57,387 nt of DNA from Stutzerimonas chloritidismutans AW-1 (GCF_000495915.1 NZ_AOFQ01000073.1:1-57387), one strand, 5' to 3'. Positions 32,228 to 41,082 are shown, counted from the stretch's first letter. Program-made: numbers and translations. The notes: generated by a model from the sequence alone, not told the origin.

Positions 32228-33058
32228 ATGTACCAACTCAACGATCTCCTGCACCTGATGGCCCGGTTGCGTGATCCGCAGCATGGTTGTCCGTGGGACC
32301 TGCAGCAGAACTACGCGAGCATCGTGCCGCATACGCTGGAAGAGGCCTACGAAGTGGCCGATGCCATCGAAAGCGGCGACTTCGATCATCTGCCCGGCGA
32401 GTTGGGTGACCTGCTGTTTCAGGTCGTCTACTACAGCCAGCTGGCCCGGGAGGAAGGGCGTTTCGAGTTCGCCACGGTGGTCGATGCCATCACCCGCAAG
32501 CTGATCCGTCGCCACCCCCACGTGTTCCCCGATGGCGATCTGTACAGCTCGCCGGAGCTGCCGCGCCTCGATGAAGCGGCCATCAAGCAGCGCTGGGAGG
32601 AGATCAAGGCCGAAGAGCGTGCCGAGAAAGCGGCCGCACCTGAACAATTGTCCCTGCTCGATGACGTGCCCAGCGCGCTGCCGGCGCTCAGCCGGGCCGC
32701 GAAACTGCAGAAGCGCGCGGCGCAGGTCGGTTTCGACTGGCCCGAGGCGCTGCCGGTGGTGGACAAGGTGCGCGAGGAACTCGGCGAAGTGCTGGAGGCA
32801 ATGAGCGAGAACGATCCGCAAGCCATTGCCGAAGAGCTTGGCGATCTGCTGTTCGTCGTGGTCAACCTGGCGCGCCATCTCAAGGTCGATCCGGAGAACG
32901 CCTTGCGTGCCGCGAATGGCAAGTTCGAGCGGCGTTTTCGCTTCATCGAGCAGGCCTTGCGTGAAGGGGGGCGGCCAATCGAGAACTGCGATCTCGAAGA
33001 GCTTGACGCGCTCTGGGGCGAGGCGAAGAAGGCCGAACGATCGCCGTCCTGCGCCTAA
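32228..33058 (+). CDS. mazG: Nucleoside triphosphate pyrophosphohydrolase MazG
   Basis: This 276-residue all-helical enzyme hydrolyses NTPs and dNTPs to monophosphate and pyrophosphate, cleaning aberrant nucleotides and, in E. coli, lowering (p)ppGpp. It has two MazG domains. The first begins LLHLMARLRDPQHGCPWDLQQNY and carries the metal-binding EEAYEVADAIES and ELGDLLFQVVYYSQ. The second has VREELGEVLEAMSE and EELGDLLFVVVNLARHL. Both copies keep the E-x-x-E...E-x-x-D pattern. The ATG at 32228 follows GAGGAATCC. It sits right after relA, a link that fits nucleotide control during starvation. Confidence 0.95.
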   Translation: MYQLNDLLHLMARLRDPQHGCPWDLQQNYASIVPHTLEEAYEVADAIESGDFDHLPGELGDLLFQVVYYSQLAREEGRFEFATVVDAITRKLIRRHPHVFPDGDLYSSPELPRLDEAAIKQRWEEIKAEERAEKAAAPEQLSLLDDVPSALPALSRAAKLQKRAAQVGFDWPEALPVVDKVREELGEVLEAMSENDPQAIAEELGDLLFVVVNLARHLKVDPENALRAANGKFERRFRFIEQALREGGRPIENCDLEELDALWGEAKKAERSPSCA

Positions 33059-33070
33059 CTGTACTTTCCG

Positions 33071-33132
33071 GGTGGATGTGTCTTTTCACATCCACCACAA
33101 TGCCGCTCGGTGGGCGGCCGAAGCGTCCACCC
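33071..33132. repeat. Second copy of the paired palindromic repeat, after mazG
   Basis: Unit B (33071-33096) has ten-base arms GGTGGATGTG/CACATCCACC around TCTTTT. A diverged unit A (33109-33132) has GGTGGGC...GTCCACC with the shared GAAGCGT loop. The order is reversed compared with the copy before mazG. Unit B begins 12 bases after the mazG stop, so it may serve as a weak terminator or mRNA-stabilising hairpin. Confidence 0.75.
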
Positions 33133-33169
33133 GCGTCCCACTTGAATTCACGACGAGACGAGCCGAAAC

Positions 33170-33709
33170 ATGAGTCTTTCCCTCCGTGATCAGCTGCTCA
33201 AAGCCGGGCTGGTCAACGAAAAGCAGGCCAAGCAGGCCGTCAAGCAGAAGCAGAAGCAGCAGCGCCTGGAGAAGAAAGGCCAGGTCGAGAAGGACGATTC
33301 GCAACGCGAAGCGGCGCTGAAGGCGCAGGCGGAAAAGATCGCCCGCGATCAGGAACTCAACCGCCAGCAGCAGCAAAAGGCCGAACAGAAGGCCCGTACA
33401 GCACAGATCAAGCAGTTGATCGAGACCAGCCGCCTGCCGAAGCTGACCACCGAGGATTACTACAACTTCGTCGACGACAAGAAGGTCAAGCGGCTGTCGG
33501 TGAACAAGCTGATGCGTGAAAAGCTGGCCAGCGGCTCGCTGGCAATCGTTCGTCATGGCGGCGGCTACGAAGTGATCCCGCGTGAAGCGGCGCTTAAGAT
33601 TCAGGAGCGCGACCCGCAGCGGGTGGTGCAGCTCAACATCCGCACCGAAGAGCCGGATGCCGACGATCCCTACGCCGCCTATCAGGTGCCGGACGACCTG
33701 ATGTGGTAA
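33170..33709 (+). CDS. DUF2058 (YaiL-type) nucleoprotein
   Basis: This 179-residue protein has a long Lys/Gln-rich helical first half (LLKAGLVNEKQAKQAVKQKQ, then EKIARDQELNRQQQQKAEQKAR) and a compact C-terminal domain (RLPKLTTEDYYNFVDDKKVKRL, SLAIVRHGGGYEVIPREAALKI, ending DDPYAAYQVPDDLMW). This architecture is DUF2058, whose E. coli member YaiL is annotated as a nucleoprotein. The basic coiled-coil half suggests nucleic-acid or ribosome binding, but the function is not established. It lies downstream of mazG, separated by the repeat block. Confidence 0.9.
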   Translation: MSLSLRDQLLKAGLVNEKQAKQAVKQKQKQQRLEKKGQVEKDDSQREAALKAQAEKIARDQELNRQQQQKAEQKARTAQIKQLIETSRLPKLTTEDYYNFVDDKKVKRLSVNKLMREKLASGSLAIVRHGGGYEVIPREAALKIQERDPQRVVQLNIRTEEPDADDPYAAYQVPDDLMW

Positions 33710-33817
33710 TCCGCTGGGGCAGATCGGCCGCCCGACGGAAGGTTGGATAGAAAGCGCCTGCCCCGACCTCTACTACAGACCAGCCCGCAGCTGCGGGTTA
33801 ATGCAGTGGAGGACGTT

Positions 33818-33979
33818 ATGGACGCTCGATCGAATCGCTATTTCCACGCCGCCGAAACCGATGGCTGGCACGCCGCCGGGATTCCGGGTGATCCGGAGGA
33901 GCCAGGCGTTCCCACCCAGCCGTCCGAGCCCGGCGAGCCCACCGTGCCCGATCAGCCACCGCCAGCGCCGGTGGCATAA
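33818..33979 (+). CDS. Small Pro-rich acidic protein, 53 residues
   Basis: This short frame has a very good ribosome-binding site (GGAGG at 33808-33812, five bases before the ATG). It encodes MDARSNRYFHAAETDGWHAA followed by a Pro/Glu-rich tail (PGDPEEPGVPTQPSEPGEPTVPDQPPPAP). It has no signal peptide or membrane segment, and the tail should be disordered. I do not recognise a family. It could be chance, but the ribosome-binding site and a balanced start argue for a real small gene. Confidence 0.5.
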   Translation: MDARSNRYFHAAETDGWHAAGIPGDPEEPGVPTQPSEPGEPTVPDQPPPAPVA

Positions 33980-34041
33980 GCCGGTCGACTGTCCCTTTCT
34001 TGCGTGACGGCGTCGCAGCGCTCCGGCGCCGCGATGACGTC

Positions 34042-35376
34042 TTACTCGCCGAACGGGTAAGTATCCGGTACGACGCTCGCATCGATGTCCTGCGGGCCGA
34101 TGGGCGTCACCGCCTGCGTCTGGTCGAACCAGATCAACGCATCGAACTGCTCGGCAAGGATGGCGCGGAAGTAGTGACTCTGTCGCTCGGTCAGCGGCCG
34201 GTAGATGACGCCAATCGCACGCTCAAGCCGTGGATGGCTGAGCGCCTTGCGAAATTCGCTGCGATCATTGCGCCAGTCGGTCAGCGAGGCCGGCACGCCG
34301 GCGCGCAGAAAGAGCTGCTCCCAGCTGTCCGACCGTGACGGGATGACCTGCTTGATTTGCATCGGTTCGTCCCAGTTGGCCGCCGCGGCCACCTCGCCGC
34401 GATCGGTTGCCATGCCGATCAGCACTGCATCGCGACCGAAGGCGGTGCGGCAGAGTTCGCCGATGTTGAACTCGCCACCCCAGCCCATCGAAGTCGCCGC
34501 AGCATTGCCGATATGCGAGTTGTGCGCCCAGATTACCGCTTTCGCGTTTGCCCCGCGGTGGTCGAGCAGAGCCCGCAGGGTGTCGAACATGTGGCGGTCG
34601 CGCAGATTCCAGGATTCTGTCGAGCCGCGGTACATCGCCCGGTAGTAACTCTCCGCGGCAAGTACCACCCGCGCGTTGCGCTCGGCGTTGAAGAAGCGTT
34701 CACCATCCTGGCCAATATATTCGAGACGCTGGGCGAGCAGGGCCTGCAGCTGTTCGATCACTGCCTTTTCGCAGGTTGGCTGGCCGAGCATGACGTTTCG
34801 ACCGTAGTCGGCCGGGTCTTCCTGCCAGGGGCTCAGACAGCCATAGCGCTGGCGCGCATCCGCCGCGGCTTCAGGGTCGGTGTGGTCAAGGTAACGCAGC
34901 ACCTCGCGGATCGAGCTGCCTAGGCTGTAGACGTCCAGGCCGCGAAACTCGACGCGCCGTGCGGCATCAAGTGCAGCATTGTGCTTGTGCAGCCAGCGGA
35001 CAAAAGCGTCGACTTCGCGATTGCGCCACATCCAGGTCGGGAAGCGTTTGAAGGCATCCTCTGTCCAGGCGACCGATTCACGCTGGCGACAGTAGCAGTC
35101 GATTCGCGCGGCATCGGGCCAATCCGCCTCGACCGCGACGATGGAAAAACCATGGCGCTCGATCAGGCGCCGGGTGATCGCGGCCCGGGCGCGGTAGAAC
35201 TCGGAGGTGCCGTGGCTGGCTTCACCGATCAGCACCACCCGAGCGTCGGCGAAGCGTTCGAATGCATCGGCGAAGCGCGGGCCATCCAGAGCGGGCAGCG
35301 GTTCGGCGTGCTGGCGCAGTAAGCTCACCAAATGCTCTTCGGACGGTTCGGTAATGCGTAGAGGCGAGGCATTCAT
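34042..35376 (-). CDS. Erythromycin-esterase-family protein
   Basis: This 444-residue cytoplasmic protein belongs to the EreA/EreB-like family PF05139. Family motifs are visible: VVLIGEASHGTSEFYRARA with the His and Glu of the proposed active site, IVAVEADWPDAARID, EVDAFVRWLHKHN, FRGLDVYSLGSSIREVLRYL and VIWAHNSHIGNA with the second conserved histidine. Only a few members destroy macrolides. Most chromosomal ones, including those of pseudomonads, have no known substrate, so a resistance role should not be assumed. The ATG at 35376 begins the family-like opening. It stands alone, with the pdeM cluster on the other side of a small gene. Confidence 0.85.
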   Translation of the reverse strand: MNASPLRITEPSEEHLVSLLRQHAEPLPALDGPRFADAFERFADARVVLIGEASHGTSEFYRARAAITRRLIERHGFSIVAVEADWPDAARIDCYCRQRESVAWTEDAFKRFPTWMWRNREVDAFVRWLHKHNAALDAARRVEFRGLDVYSLGSSIREVLRYLDHTDPEAAADARQRYGCLSPWQEDPADYGRNVMLGQPTCEKAVIEQLQALLAQRLEYIGQDGERFFNAERNARVVLAAESYYRAMYRGSTESWNLRDRHMFDTLRALLDHRGANAKAVIWAHNSHIGNAAATSMGWGGEFNIGELCRTAFGRDAVLIGMATDRGEVAAAANWDEPMQIKQVIPSRSDSWEQLFLRAGVPASLTDWRNDRSEFRKALSHPRLERAIGVIYRPLTERQSHYFRAILAEQFDALIWFDQTQAVTPIGPQDIDASVVPDTYPFGE

Positions 35377-35567
35377 ATTCCCGACTCCATGGTGTTTGCA
35401 TACGGATGACCGGGCGTCCGCATGGTTGTTCCTGGCAATTCAATTAAAGCTGCTAACTTTGAAGTGAGGGACCGAACTGCCGACGCCGGATGGGTCTAAA
35501 AACTTACAAAAACCAAAATGGGCGTTATTACGTCCACACGGGTTTCTTTAAGGCGAGGGGCACTTTC

Positions 35568-35801
35568 ATGACGACTTGGATCATTGCGTACAACAAAGAC
35601 GGCAACACCGCGACACTGAAGATCGACTCGGCGCACCAGCCGGATATCGATGAGGCTGTGGAGCTGGTGAGTCGCAAGGCAGAAGAGCTGTATCCGGATC
35701 AGGAGATCGAGCACGAGCACGAGCCCGATCTGGAGGACACCCCGGCCACACGCCTGGCCGAGCGTTATGGCATCACCATCACGGGCATATCCCAGGCCTG
35801 A
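35568..35801 (+). CDS. Small acidic hypothetical protein, 77 residues
   Basis: The protein begins MTTWIIAYNKDGNTATLKID and has a helix with many Glu residues (IDEAVELVSRKAEELYPDQEI), a His/Glu tract (EHEHEPD) and a Leu-Ala-Glu helix near the end (ATRLAERYGITITGI). The ATG at 35568 follows GAGGGG, seven bases upstream; an earlier in-frame start at 35490 lacks this. I do not recognise a family. Its last 23 bases overlap the end of pdeM on the opposite strand. Confidence 0.65.
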   Translation: MTTWIIAYNKDGNTATLKIDSAHQPDIDEAVELVSRKAEELYPDQEIEHEHEPDLEDTPATRLAERYGITITGISQA

Positions 35802-36477
35802 CGGGCGCAGGGCGTCTCAGCGGCCAGACCTCTCCATCCCCGATCACATAAATCTGCCAGTTGTCTTCGGCTGCCACCGTCATCGTTCCGGTGAAGTTGC
35901 CGAAGGCCGGCAGCAGGCTGAGCCGCGCTCCGATGCAGAAGCACGGCAGGCGCAGGCGCTGGCGGCCGCGGCCATGTAGCTGAAAGGCTGGATGTACGTG
36001 GCCAGCGAGTACGTGATGGGTCGGATGCGGGTCCGGCTCATGCTGCAGGGCATAGGGGCCGAGCAGTAACGGTTCGCTGACTACGCTTATGTCCAACTCG
36101 CGCGGTGGGTCGCCGGCACGGCGGTCGTGGTTGCCACGCACCAGCGTGATGTCCAGTTGCGCATGTTGCGCACGCCATTCGGCCAGACGGGCCAGCGTGG
36201 ATGGTGCACGGGACTCCGGCGCGTGCAGGAAATCACCGAGAAAGATCAGCTGGCGGCAGGCGTACCGCGCCAGCAGATCGTCCAGCTGGCGCAGGTTAGC
36301 GTCGGTGGTGCCGTGGGGCACGGGCTGGCCCAGGCGCCGGTAGGCTGCGGCCTTGCCGAAATGTATATCTGCTATCAGCAACGCCTGCTGCTCAGGCCAG
36401 TAGACGGCCTTTTCCGCAAGCAACCAGAGCGTACTGCCGGCCAGTTCGATGGGCTGGTAAGGATTCATGTGAGACAT
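35779..36477 (-). CDS. pdeM: Ligase-associated metallophosphoesterase PdeM
   Basis: This 232-residue manganese-dependent phosphoesterase belongs to the calcineurin-like fold. Metal-site motifs are in order: ALLIADIHFGK (D-x-H), LIFLGDFLHA (G-D), LVRGNHDRR (GNHD), VLAGHVHPAFQL (GHxH). Members act as DNA endonucleases or phosphodiesterases and are encoded with an Lhr-type helicase, an ATP-dependent ligase and an MBL-fold exonuclease. That is the case here: the helicase stop is 19 bases upstream. I chose the ATG at 36477 (MSHMNPYQ); one three codons later is equally possible. Its stop overlaps a convergent small gene by 23 bases. Confidence 0.9.
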   Translation of the reverse strand: MSHMNPYQPIELAGSTLWLLAEKAVYWPEQQALLIADIHFGKAAAYRRLGQPVPHGTTDANLRQLDDLLARYACRQLIFLGDFLHAPESRAPSTLARLAEWRAQHAQLDITLVRGNHDRRAGDPPRELDISVVSEPLLLGPYALQHEPDPHPTHHVLAGHVHPAFQLHGRGRQRLRLPCFCIGARLSLLPAFGNFTGTMTVAAEDNWQIYVIGDGEVWPLRRPAPVRPGICP

Positions 36478-36496
36478 GGGCGTGCTGAGGCTAGCG

Positions 36497-39376
36497 TCAT
36501 GGGGCGCGTTTCGGCTTCCTGAGGCGTGGCGTGCCGTCCTTGGTCTGCCGCGGTTTGCGCTTGGGCGCGGTTTCACGTTCGACCATGATGCTGGCATTCG
36601 CTTCCGGCTGATAGCCGCCGGGACCAGCCGCCTTGTCCAGCTCGGCGACCATGCGGCGGATGCGGTCGGCGAGTTTTTCCGAACTCATGCTTTCGCGAAA
36701 GCGTTCGACCATCAACGGAAACGCCAACGGCGTGGTGCGTTTGACCTGATGGATGTCCAGTTGGCGCCCTTGCAGCCGGCTCATGGTCTGCTCCAGCCGC
36801 TCGACCTCCAGTTCCTGACGCAGCACTTCTTCTTCGGCCTGGGTCAGCAGCAGGTTGGCCGGGTCGTACTGGCGGAAGACGTCAAAGAACAGTCCGCTGG
36901 AAGCCTGCAGCTGACGCGCGCTTTTCTGCGCTCCGGGGTAGCCGGAAAACACCAAACCTGCGATGCGCGCGATCTCACGAAAACGGCGGCGCGCCAGCTC
37001 ACTGGCATTGAGGCTGGCGAGCACGTCTTGCAGCAGGTCGTTTTCACTGAAAAGCGCCGGCGTCAGCCAGTGCAGCCAGTCCACCTCGGTGGCCGAAAGC
37101 AGTTCGAAGCCATAGTCGTTGACCGCGATGGAAAAGGTCAGCGGCTGCCGTTGGCCCATGCGCCAGGCCAGCAGGCTGGCCAGGCCCAGGTGCACATGGC
37201 GCTCGGCGAAGGGGTAGAGGAACAGGTGCCAGCCTTCGCGGGACTTCATCACCTCGGCCAGCAAGGTGGTCTTGGTGGGCAGCGCCGACCAGTCCATCTG
37301 GACGCGAAGCAGCGGTTCGACCAGGCGCATTTCGGGCGTGCTGAACTGCTCGCGCGAGGCAGCACCGAGCTGCTCGACCACGGCATCGGCCAGCTCGCTG
37401 GATAGCGGCATGCGCCCGCCGTTCCAGCGCGGCACGGCAGCCTTCTTGCCCGTCGCGCGGCTGACGTAGGCGGTCATGTTCTCGACCCGCACCAGTTCCA
37501 GCAGGCGACCGCCGAAGAGAAAGTTATCGCCGGGGCGCAGGCGCGCGATGAAACCTTCCTCGATGCTGCCCAGCGAACGCCCGCTGCCGCCCTTGGCCCA
37601 GAACTTCACCGTCAGGCTGGCGTCGCTGACGATGGTGCCGATGCTCATACGATGGCGCAGCGCCACGCGGCGACTGGGTACTTTCCAGAGGCCGGTGTCG
37701 TCCGGCTCCACACGCTGGTAATCCGGGTAGGCGGTCAGGGAATGCCCGCCGTGCCGCACGAAGGCCAGCGCCCATTGCCAGTGATCGCCAGTGAGATCGC
37801 GGTACGACCAGGCCTGCCTAACCTCATCGAACAATTCTTCCGGACGAAACCCACCGCCCAGCGCCATGCTCACCAGGTGCTGCACCAGTACGTCCAGTGG
37901 TCGATGGGGCGCGCTGCGGGCTTCGATGCGGCGTTCGGCGATCGCGATCTGGGCGGCAGCGGCTTCCACGACTTCGACGCTGTGTGTAGGCACCAGCGTG
38001 ACGCGGGAGGTCCGGCCCGGCGCATGCCCGGAGCGACCGGCCCGCTGCATCAGCCGCGCCACGCCCTTGGGTGAGCCGATCTGCAAAATACGTTCGACCG
38101 GCAGGAAATCCACGCCCAGATCCAGGCTGGAGGTGCAGACTACGGCCTTGAGCGCGCCCTGCTTGAGGCCCAGTTCGACCCAGTCGCGCACCTCGCGTGC
38201 CAGCGAGCCGTGGTGCAGCGCGATCAGCCCGGCCCAGTCCGGCCGCGCATTCAGCAGCGCCTGATACCAGATTTCCGACTGCGAACGGGTATTGGTGAAC
38301 ACGAGGGTGGTCGCAGCCGAGTCGATCTCTTCGACCACCTGCGGCAGCATGCGCAGCCCGAGATGGCCGGCCCAGGGGAAGCGTTCGATGCTCGGCGGCA
38401 GCAAGGTATCGACGTGCAGGTCCTTGTCGACCCGACCTTGCACCAGCTTGCCGCGCCCCGGATGCATCAACACCTCCAGCGCATGGGGCTGGTTGCCAAG
38501 GGTCGCCGACAGCCCCCACACGATGAGCTTCGGCATCCACTGACGAAGCCGCGCCAGCGCCAGTTGCAACTGCACGCCGCGCTTGTTGCCCAGCAGCTCA
38601 TGCCACTCGTCCACCACCAGCATGCGCAGGCCCGCAAAGGCCTGGCGTGCGTCGGCGCGGGTCAGCAGCAGGGTCAGGCTTTCCGGTGTGGTGACCAGCG
38701 CGCTGGGCAGCCTTCGGCCCTGGCGCGCACGCTCGGAACTGCTGGTATCACCGGTGCGCAGGCCGATGCTCCAGTTGATGCCGAGATCATCCAGCGGTGC
38801 TTGCAGAGCCCGCGCGGTATCGGCCGCCAATGCGCGCATCGGGGTGATCCAGAGCACCGTCAAAGACGCTGGCTTGTCCGTCGCGGTGGAAGAGGGTGCC
38901 TTGGTCGCAAAGCGATTCAGGGCTCCGAGCCAGACAGCGTAGGTCTTGCCGGAGCCGGTGGTGGCGTGCAGCAGCCCCGATTCGCCATGGCCTATCGCTT
39001 GCCACACCTCCTGCTGGAACGGGAAGGGTTGCCAGGCACGGCTGGAAAACCAGCCCGCAGCGAGGCTCTCGGCCCCGTCCCTCACCCCCAGCCCCTCTCC
39101 CAGAGGGAGAGGGGAGTGATCGTGTGGCTGCTCGGCATCTTCGTCTGGCATGGCTCCGGTCTTGCTCCCTCTGAGGGGAGAGGGCCGGAGTGCGGGCTGG
39201 CTCACGTCGGGGTCGCCTAACGCTTCCCTCACCCCCGGCCCCTCTCCCTGAGGGAGAGGGGGGCGATCGCGCGGTTGCTCAGCGTTCTCGCCTGGCACTG
39301 CTCCGCTCTTGCTCCCTCTCACTCTGGGAGAGGGTTGGGGTGAGGGCTGAGCGGGTGCCGGGTGCCTTGGTTTCAT
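36497..39376 (-). CDS. Ligase-associated DEXH-box helicase (Lhr-like) with repeat-derived N-terminal extension
   Basis: This 959-residue superfamily 2 DNA helicase belongs to the Lhr-core group. The conserved enzyme begins near residue 108 (WFSSRAWQPFPFQQEVWQAI). Walker A is ATTGSGKT (K144) and motif II is VVDEWHELLG, a DEWH variant. SATLG, FTNTRSQSE, CTSSLDLGVDF and QRAGRSGHAPG follow. The winged-helix and Lhr C-terminal core (LAWRMGQRQPLTFS) fill the second half. The first 100 residues are two tandem copies of a Pro/Gly/Glu peptide. They are encoded by a 147-base repeat and are absent from family members I know. The ATG at 39376 overlaps the ligase stop (ATGA), which argues that it is the original start. 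A GTG at 39085 after a GAGGGG stretch is an alternative. Confidence 0.88.
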   Translation of the reverse strand: MKPRHPAPAQPSPQPSPRVRGSKSGAVPGENAEQPRDRPPLPQGEGPGVREALGDPDVSQPALRPSPLRGSKTGAMPDEDAEQPHDHSPLPLGEGLGVRDGAESLAAGWFSSRAWQPFPFQQEVWQAIGHGESGLLHATTGSGKTYAVWLGALNRFATKAPSSTATDKPASLTVLWITPMRALAADTARALQAPLDDLGINWSIGLRTGDTSSSERARQGRRLPSALVTTPESLTLLLTRADARQAFAGLRMLVVDEWHELLGNKRGVQLQLALARLRQWMPKLIVWGLSATLGNQPHALEVLMHPGRGKLVQGRVDKDLHVDTLLPPSIERFPWAGHLGLRMLPQVVEEIDSAATTLVFTNTRSQSEIWYQALLNARPDWAGLIALHHGSLAREVRDWVELGLKQGALKAVVCTSSLDLGVDFLPVERILQIGSPKGVARLMQRAGRSGHAPGRTSRVTLVPTHSVEVVEAAAAQIAIAERRIEARSAPHRPLDVLVQHLVSMALGGGFRPEELFDEVRQAWSYRDLTGDHWQWALAFVRHGGHSLTAYPDYQRVEPDDTGLWKVPSRRVALRHRMSIGTIVSDASLTVKFWAKGGSGRSLGSIEEGFIARLRPGDNFLFGGRLLELVRVENMTAYVSRATGKKAAVPRWNGGRMPLSSELADAVVEQLGAASREQFSTPEMRLVEPLLRVQMDWSALPTKTTLLAEVMKSREGWHLFLYPFAERHVHLGLASLLAWRMGQRQPLTFSIAVNDYGFELLSATEVDWLHWLTPALFSENDLLQDVLASLNASELARRRFREIARIAGLVFSGYPGAQKSARQLQASSGLFFDVFRQYDPANLLLTQAEEEVLRQELEVERLEQTMSRLQGRQLDIHQVKRTTPLAFPLMVERFRESMSSEKLADRIRRMVAELDKAAGPGGYQPEANASIMVERETAPKRKPRQTKDGTPRLRKPKRAP
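39081..39350. repeat. Tandem 147-base repeat inside the 5' end of the helicase gene
   Basis: Two diverged copies start at 39081 and 39228, offset by exactly 147 bases (49 codons). Each has the CTCACCCCC-GCCCCTCTCCC core followed by a hairpin arm GAGGGAGAGGGG, then a shared TGCTCCCTCT. The core is the widespread 'PSPQPSPxGEG' intergenic element seen in many proteobacteria. Within the helicase it reads as PSP-RGSKSGA and GEGPGVREAL-type peptide. Confidence 0.8.
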
Positions 39377-41082
39377 CCCAGCAATTCCCGCAGGGTGGTC
39401 AGGGTATCGGCCTCATCCACCGGCTTATCGAGGCGCCAGCGCAGCATGCGGGGGAAGCGCACGGCGATGCCGCTCTTGTGTCGGCTGCTGGCGGCGATAC
39501 CTTCGAAGCCCAGCTCGAACACCAGCGTCGGCGTCACGCTGCGAACGGGGCCGAATTTCTCCACGGTGGTCTTGCGCACGATGGCGTCGACCTTGCGCAT
39601 TTCTTCGTCGGTCAGCCCGGAGTAGGCCTTGGCGAAGGGCACCAGTTTGCGCTCGGGGTCGCCCGGTTCACCGTCCCAGACGGCAAAGGTGTAGTCGGTG
39701 TAGAGGCTGGCGCGGCGGCCATGACCGCGCTGGGCATAGATCAGCACGGCATCGACGGAGTAGGGGTCGATCTTCCATTTCCACCAGACGCCGACGTCCT
39801 TGGTCCGGCCGACACCGTACTGCGCCGCGCGGGCCTTGATCATCATCCCTTCGACGCCGCGAGCACGTGACGCTTCGCGCTGGCGGGCGAGATCGTGCCA
39901 GTCATTCCCGCTCACCAGCGGCGAAAGCATGAGCCTGGGATTGGCGCACCGGCCGACCACAGTTTCGAGCTGTTGCCGCCGATCGCGGTGGGCGCGCTGG
40001 CGCCAGTCGTCGCCTTGCCATTCCAGCAGGTCGTAGGCGAGCACCGCGACGGGGGCGTCAGCCAGCACTTTCGCCGTGAGATTCTTGCGGCCGATACGCT
40101 GTTGCAACAGGGCGAAGGATTGCACGCCGAAGCGTTCGGCTGTCTTTGAATCATCACTATCGAAATGTTCGAAAAGATTGGTCGTAGGCTCGCCGGGGGC
40201 GTGCTTCCAGACCAGGATCTCGCCATCGATGACTGTGCCGTCCGGCAGTTCGCTGGCCAGCTCGCAGAGTTCCGGGAAGCGCTCGCTGACCAGCTCTTCG
40301 CCCCGCGACCAGACCCAGATCTGCCCGTCGCGCTTGACCAGCTGGGCGCGGATGCCGTCCCACTTCCATTCGACGAACCAGTTCTCTGGCGCGCTGAGCA
40401 GGGTGTCGAACTCCTCGACCGGGGCCTGCAGCGGATGGGCGAGAAAGAAGGGGTAGGGCTGGCCGCCGCGCTGCGCATGTTCGTGTTCGGACTCGTCGGC
40501 AATCAGCGCGAGGTAGCCTTCGGCGCTGGGACGGTGCGAAAGGTCGGTATAGCCAACCAGCCGCTGCGCGACCCGTTTCGGATCGAGATCGACCAGCGAG
40601 GCCAGCGCACGGGTGACCAGCAATTTCGAAACGCCAACGCGAAACGCGCCGGTGATCAGCTTGATGCATACCATCAGGCTCAGCCGGTCCAGCTGTGCCC
40701 AGAGTGCGGGCAATCGCTCAGCCAATTCTTCCGGCGGCAGACCGCGCAAGGGCAACAGTTTGTCCTGCATCCATACGGCCAGCCCGTCCTCGGAGCTGTG
40801 CTCGGCCTCGGGCATCAGCAGCGAGATGGTTTCGGCCATATCACCGACGGCCTGATAACTTTCTTCGAACAGCCATTCCGGCAAGGCCGAGGCCTGCATG
40901 GCGGTTTCGCGCAATACCTTGGTCGGCACAAGTTGGCGAGGTCGACCGCCGGAAAGGAAGTAGACCGCCCAGGCGGCGTCGGCCGGATCGGCCTCGCGGA
41001 AATAGTCGCGCATTGCCGCGAGCTTGGCGTTGCTCGAGGTGGTCGCGTCGAGGCGGCTATAGAGAGTGGCGAAGGCTTTCAT
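39373..41082 (-). CDS. ATP-dependent DNA ligase (LigB-type, ligase-associated cluster)
   Basis: This 569-residue DNA ligase of the archaeal/eukaryal ATP type seals nicks by adenylating a lysine. An N-terminal DNA-binding domain (about 1-200) is followed by motif I E-W-K240-W-D-G-I-R, motif III (VIDGEILVWKH), motif IV (GVEGMMIKARAA) and motif V (VWWKWKIDPY). The OB domain includes VELGFEGIAAS-like sequence and a basic end. It is distinct from the NAD-dependent LigA used for replication. It is the third gene of the exonuclease-ligase-helicase-phosphoesterase operon; its stop overlaps the helicase start by four bases (ATGA). Confidence 0.93.
   Translation of the reverse strand: MKAFATLYSRLDATTSSNAKLAAMRDYFREADPADAAWAVYFLSGGRPRQLVPTKVLRETAMQASALPEWLFEESYQAVGDMAETISLLMPEAEHSSEDGLAVWMQDKLLPLRGLPPEELAERLPALWAQLDRLSLMVCIKLITGAFRVGVSKLLVTRALASLVDLDPKRVAQRLVGYTDLSHRPSAEGYLALIADESEHEHAQRGGQPYPFFLAHPLQAPVEEFDTLLSAPENWFVEWKWDGIRAQLVKRDGQIWVWSRGEELVSERFPELCELASELPDGTVIDGEILVWKHAPGEPTTNLFEHFDSDDSKTAERFGVQSFALLQQRIGRKNLTAKVLADAPVAVLAYDLLEWQGDDWRQRAHRDRRQQLETVVGRCANPRLMLSPLVSGNDWHDLARQREASRARGVEGMMIKARAAQYGVGRTKDVGVWWKWKIDPYSVDAVLIYAQRGHGRRASLYTDYTFAVWDGEPGDPERKLVPFAKAYSGLTDEEMRKVDAIVRKTTVEKFGPVRSVTPTLVFELGFEGIAASSRHKSGIAVRFPRMLRWRLDKPVDEADTLTTLRELLG

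Noticed and set aside
33071..33132. CRISPR array from the GGTGGATG repeats
   Set aside because: The copies are palindromes in pairs with irregular spacing and no unique spacers of constant length; no cas gene is present.
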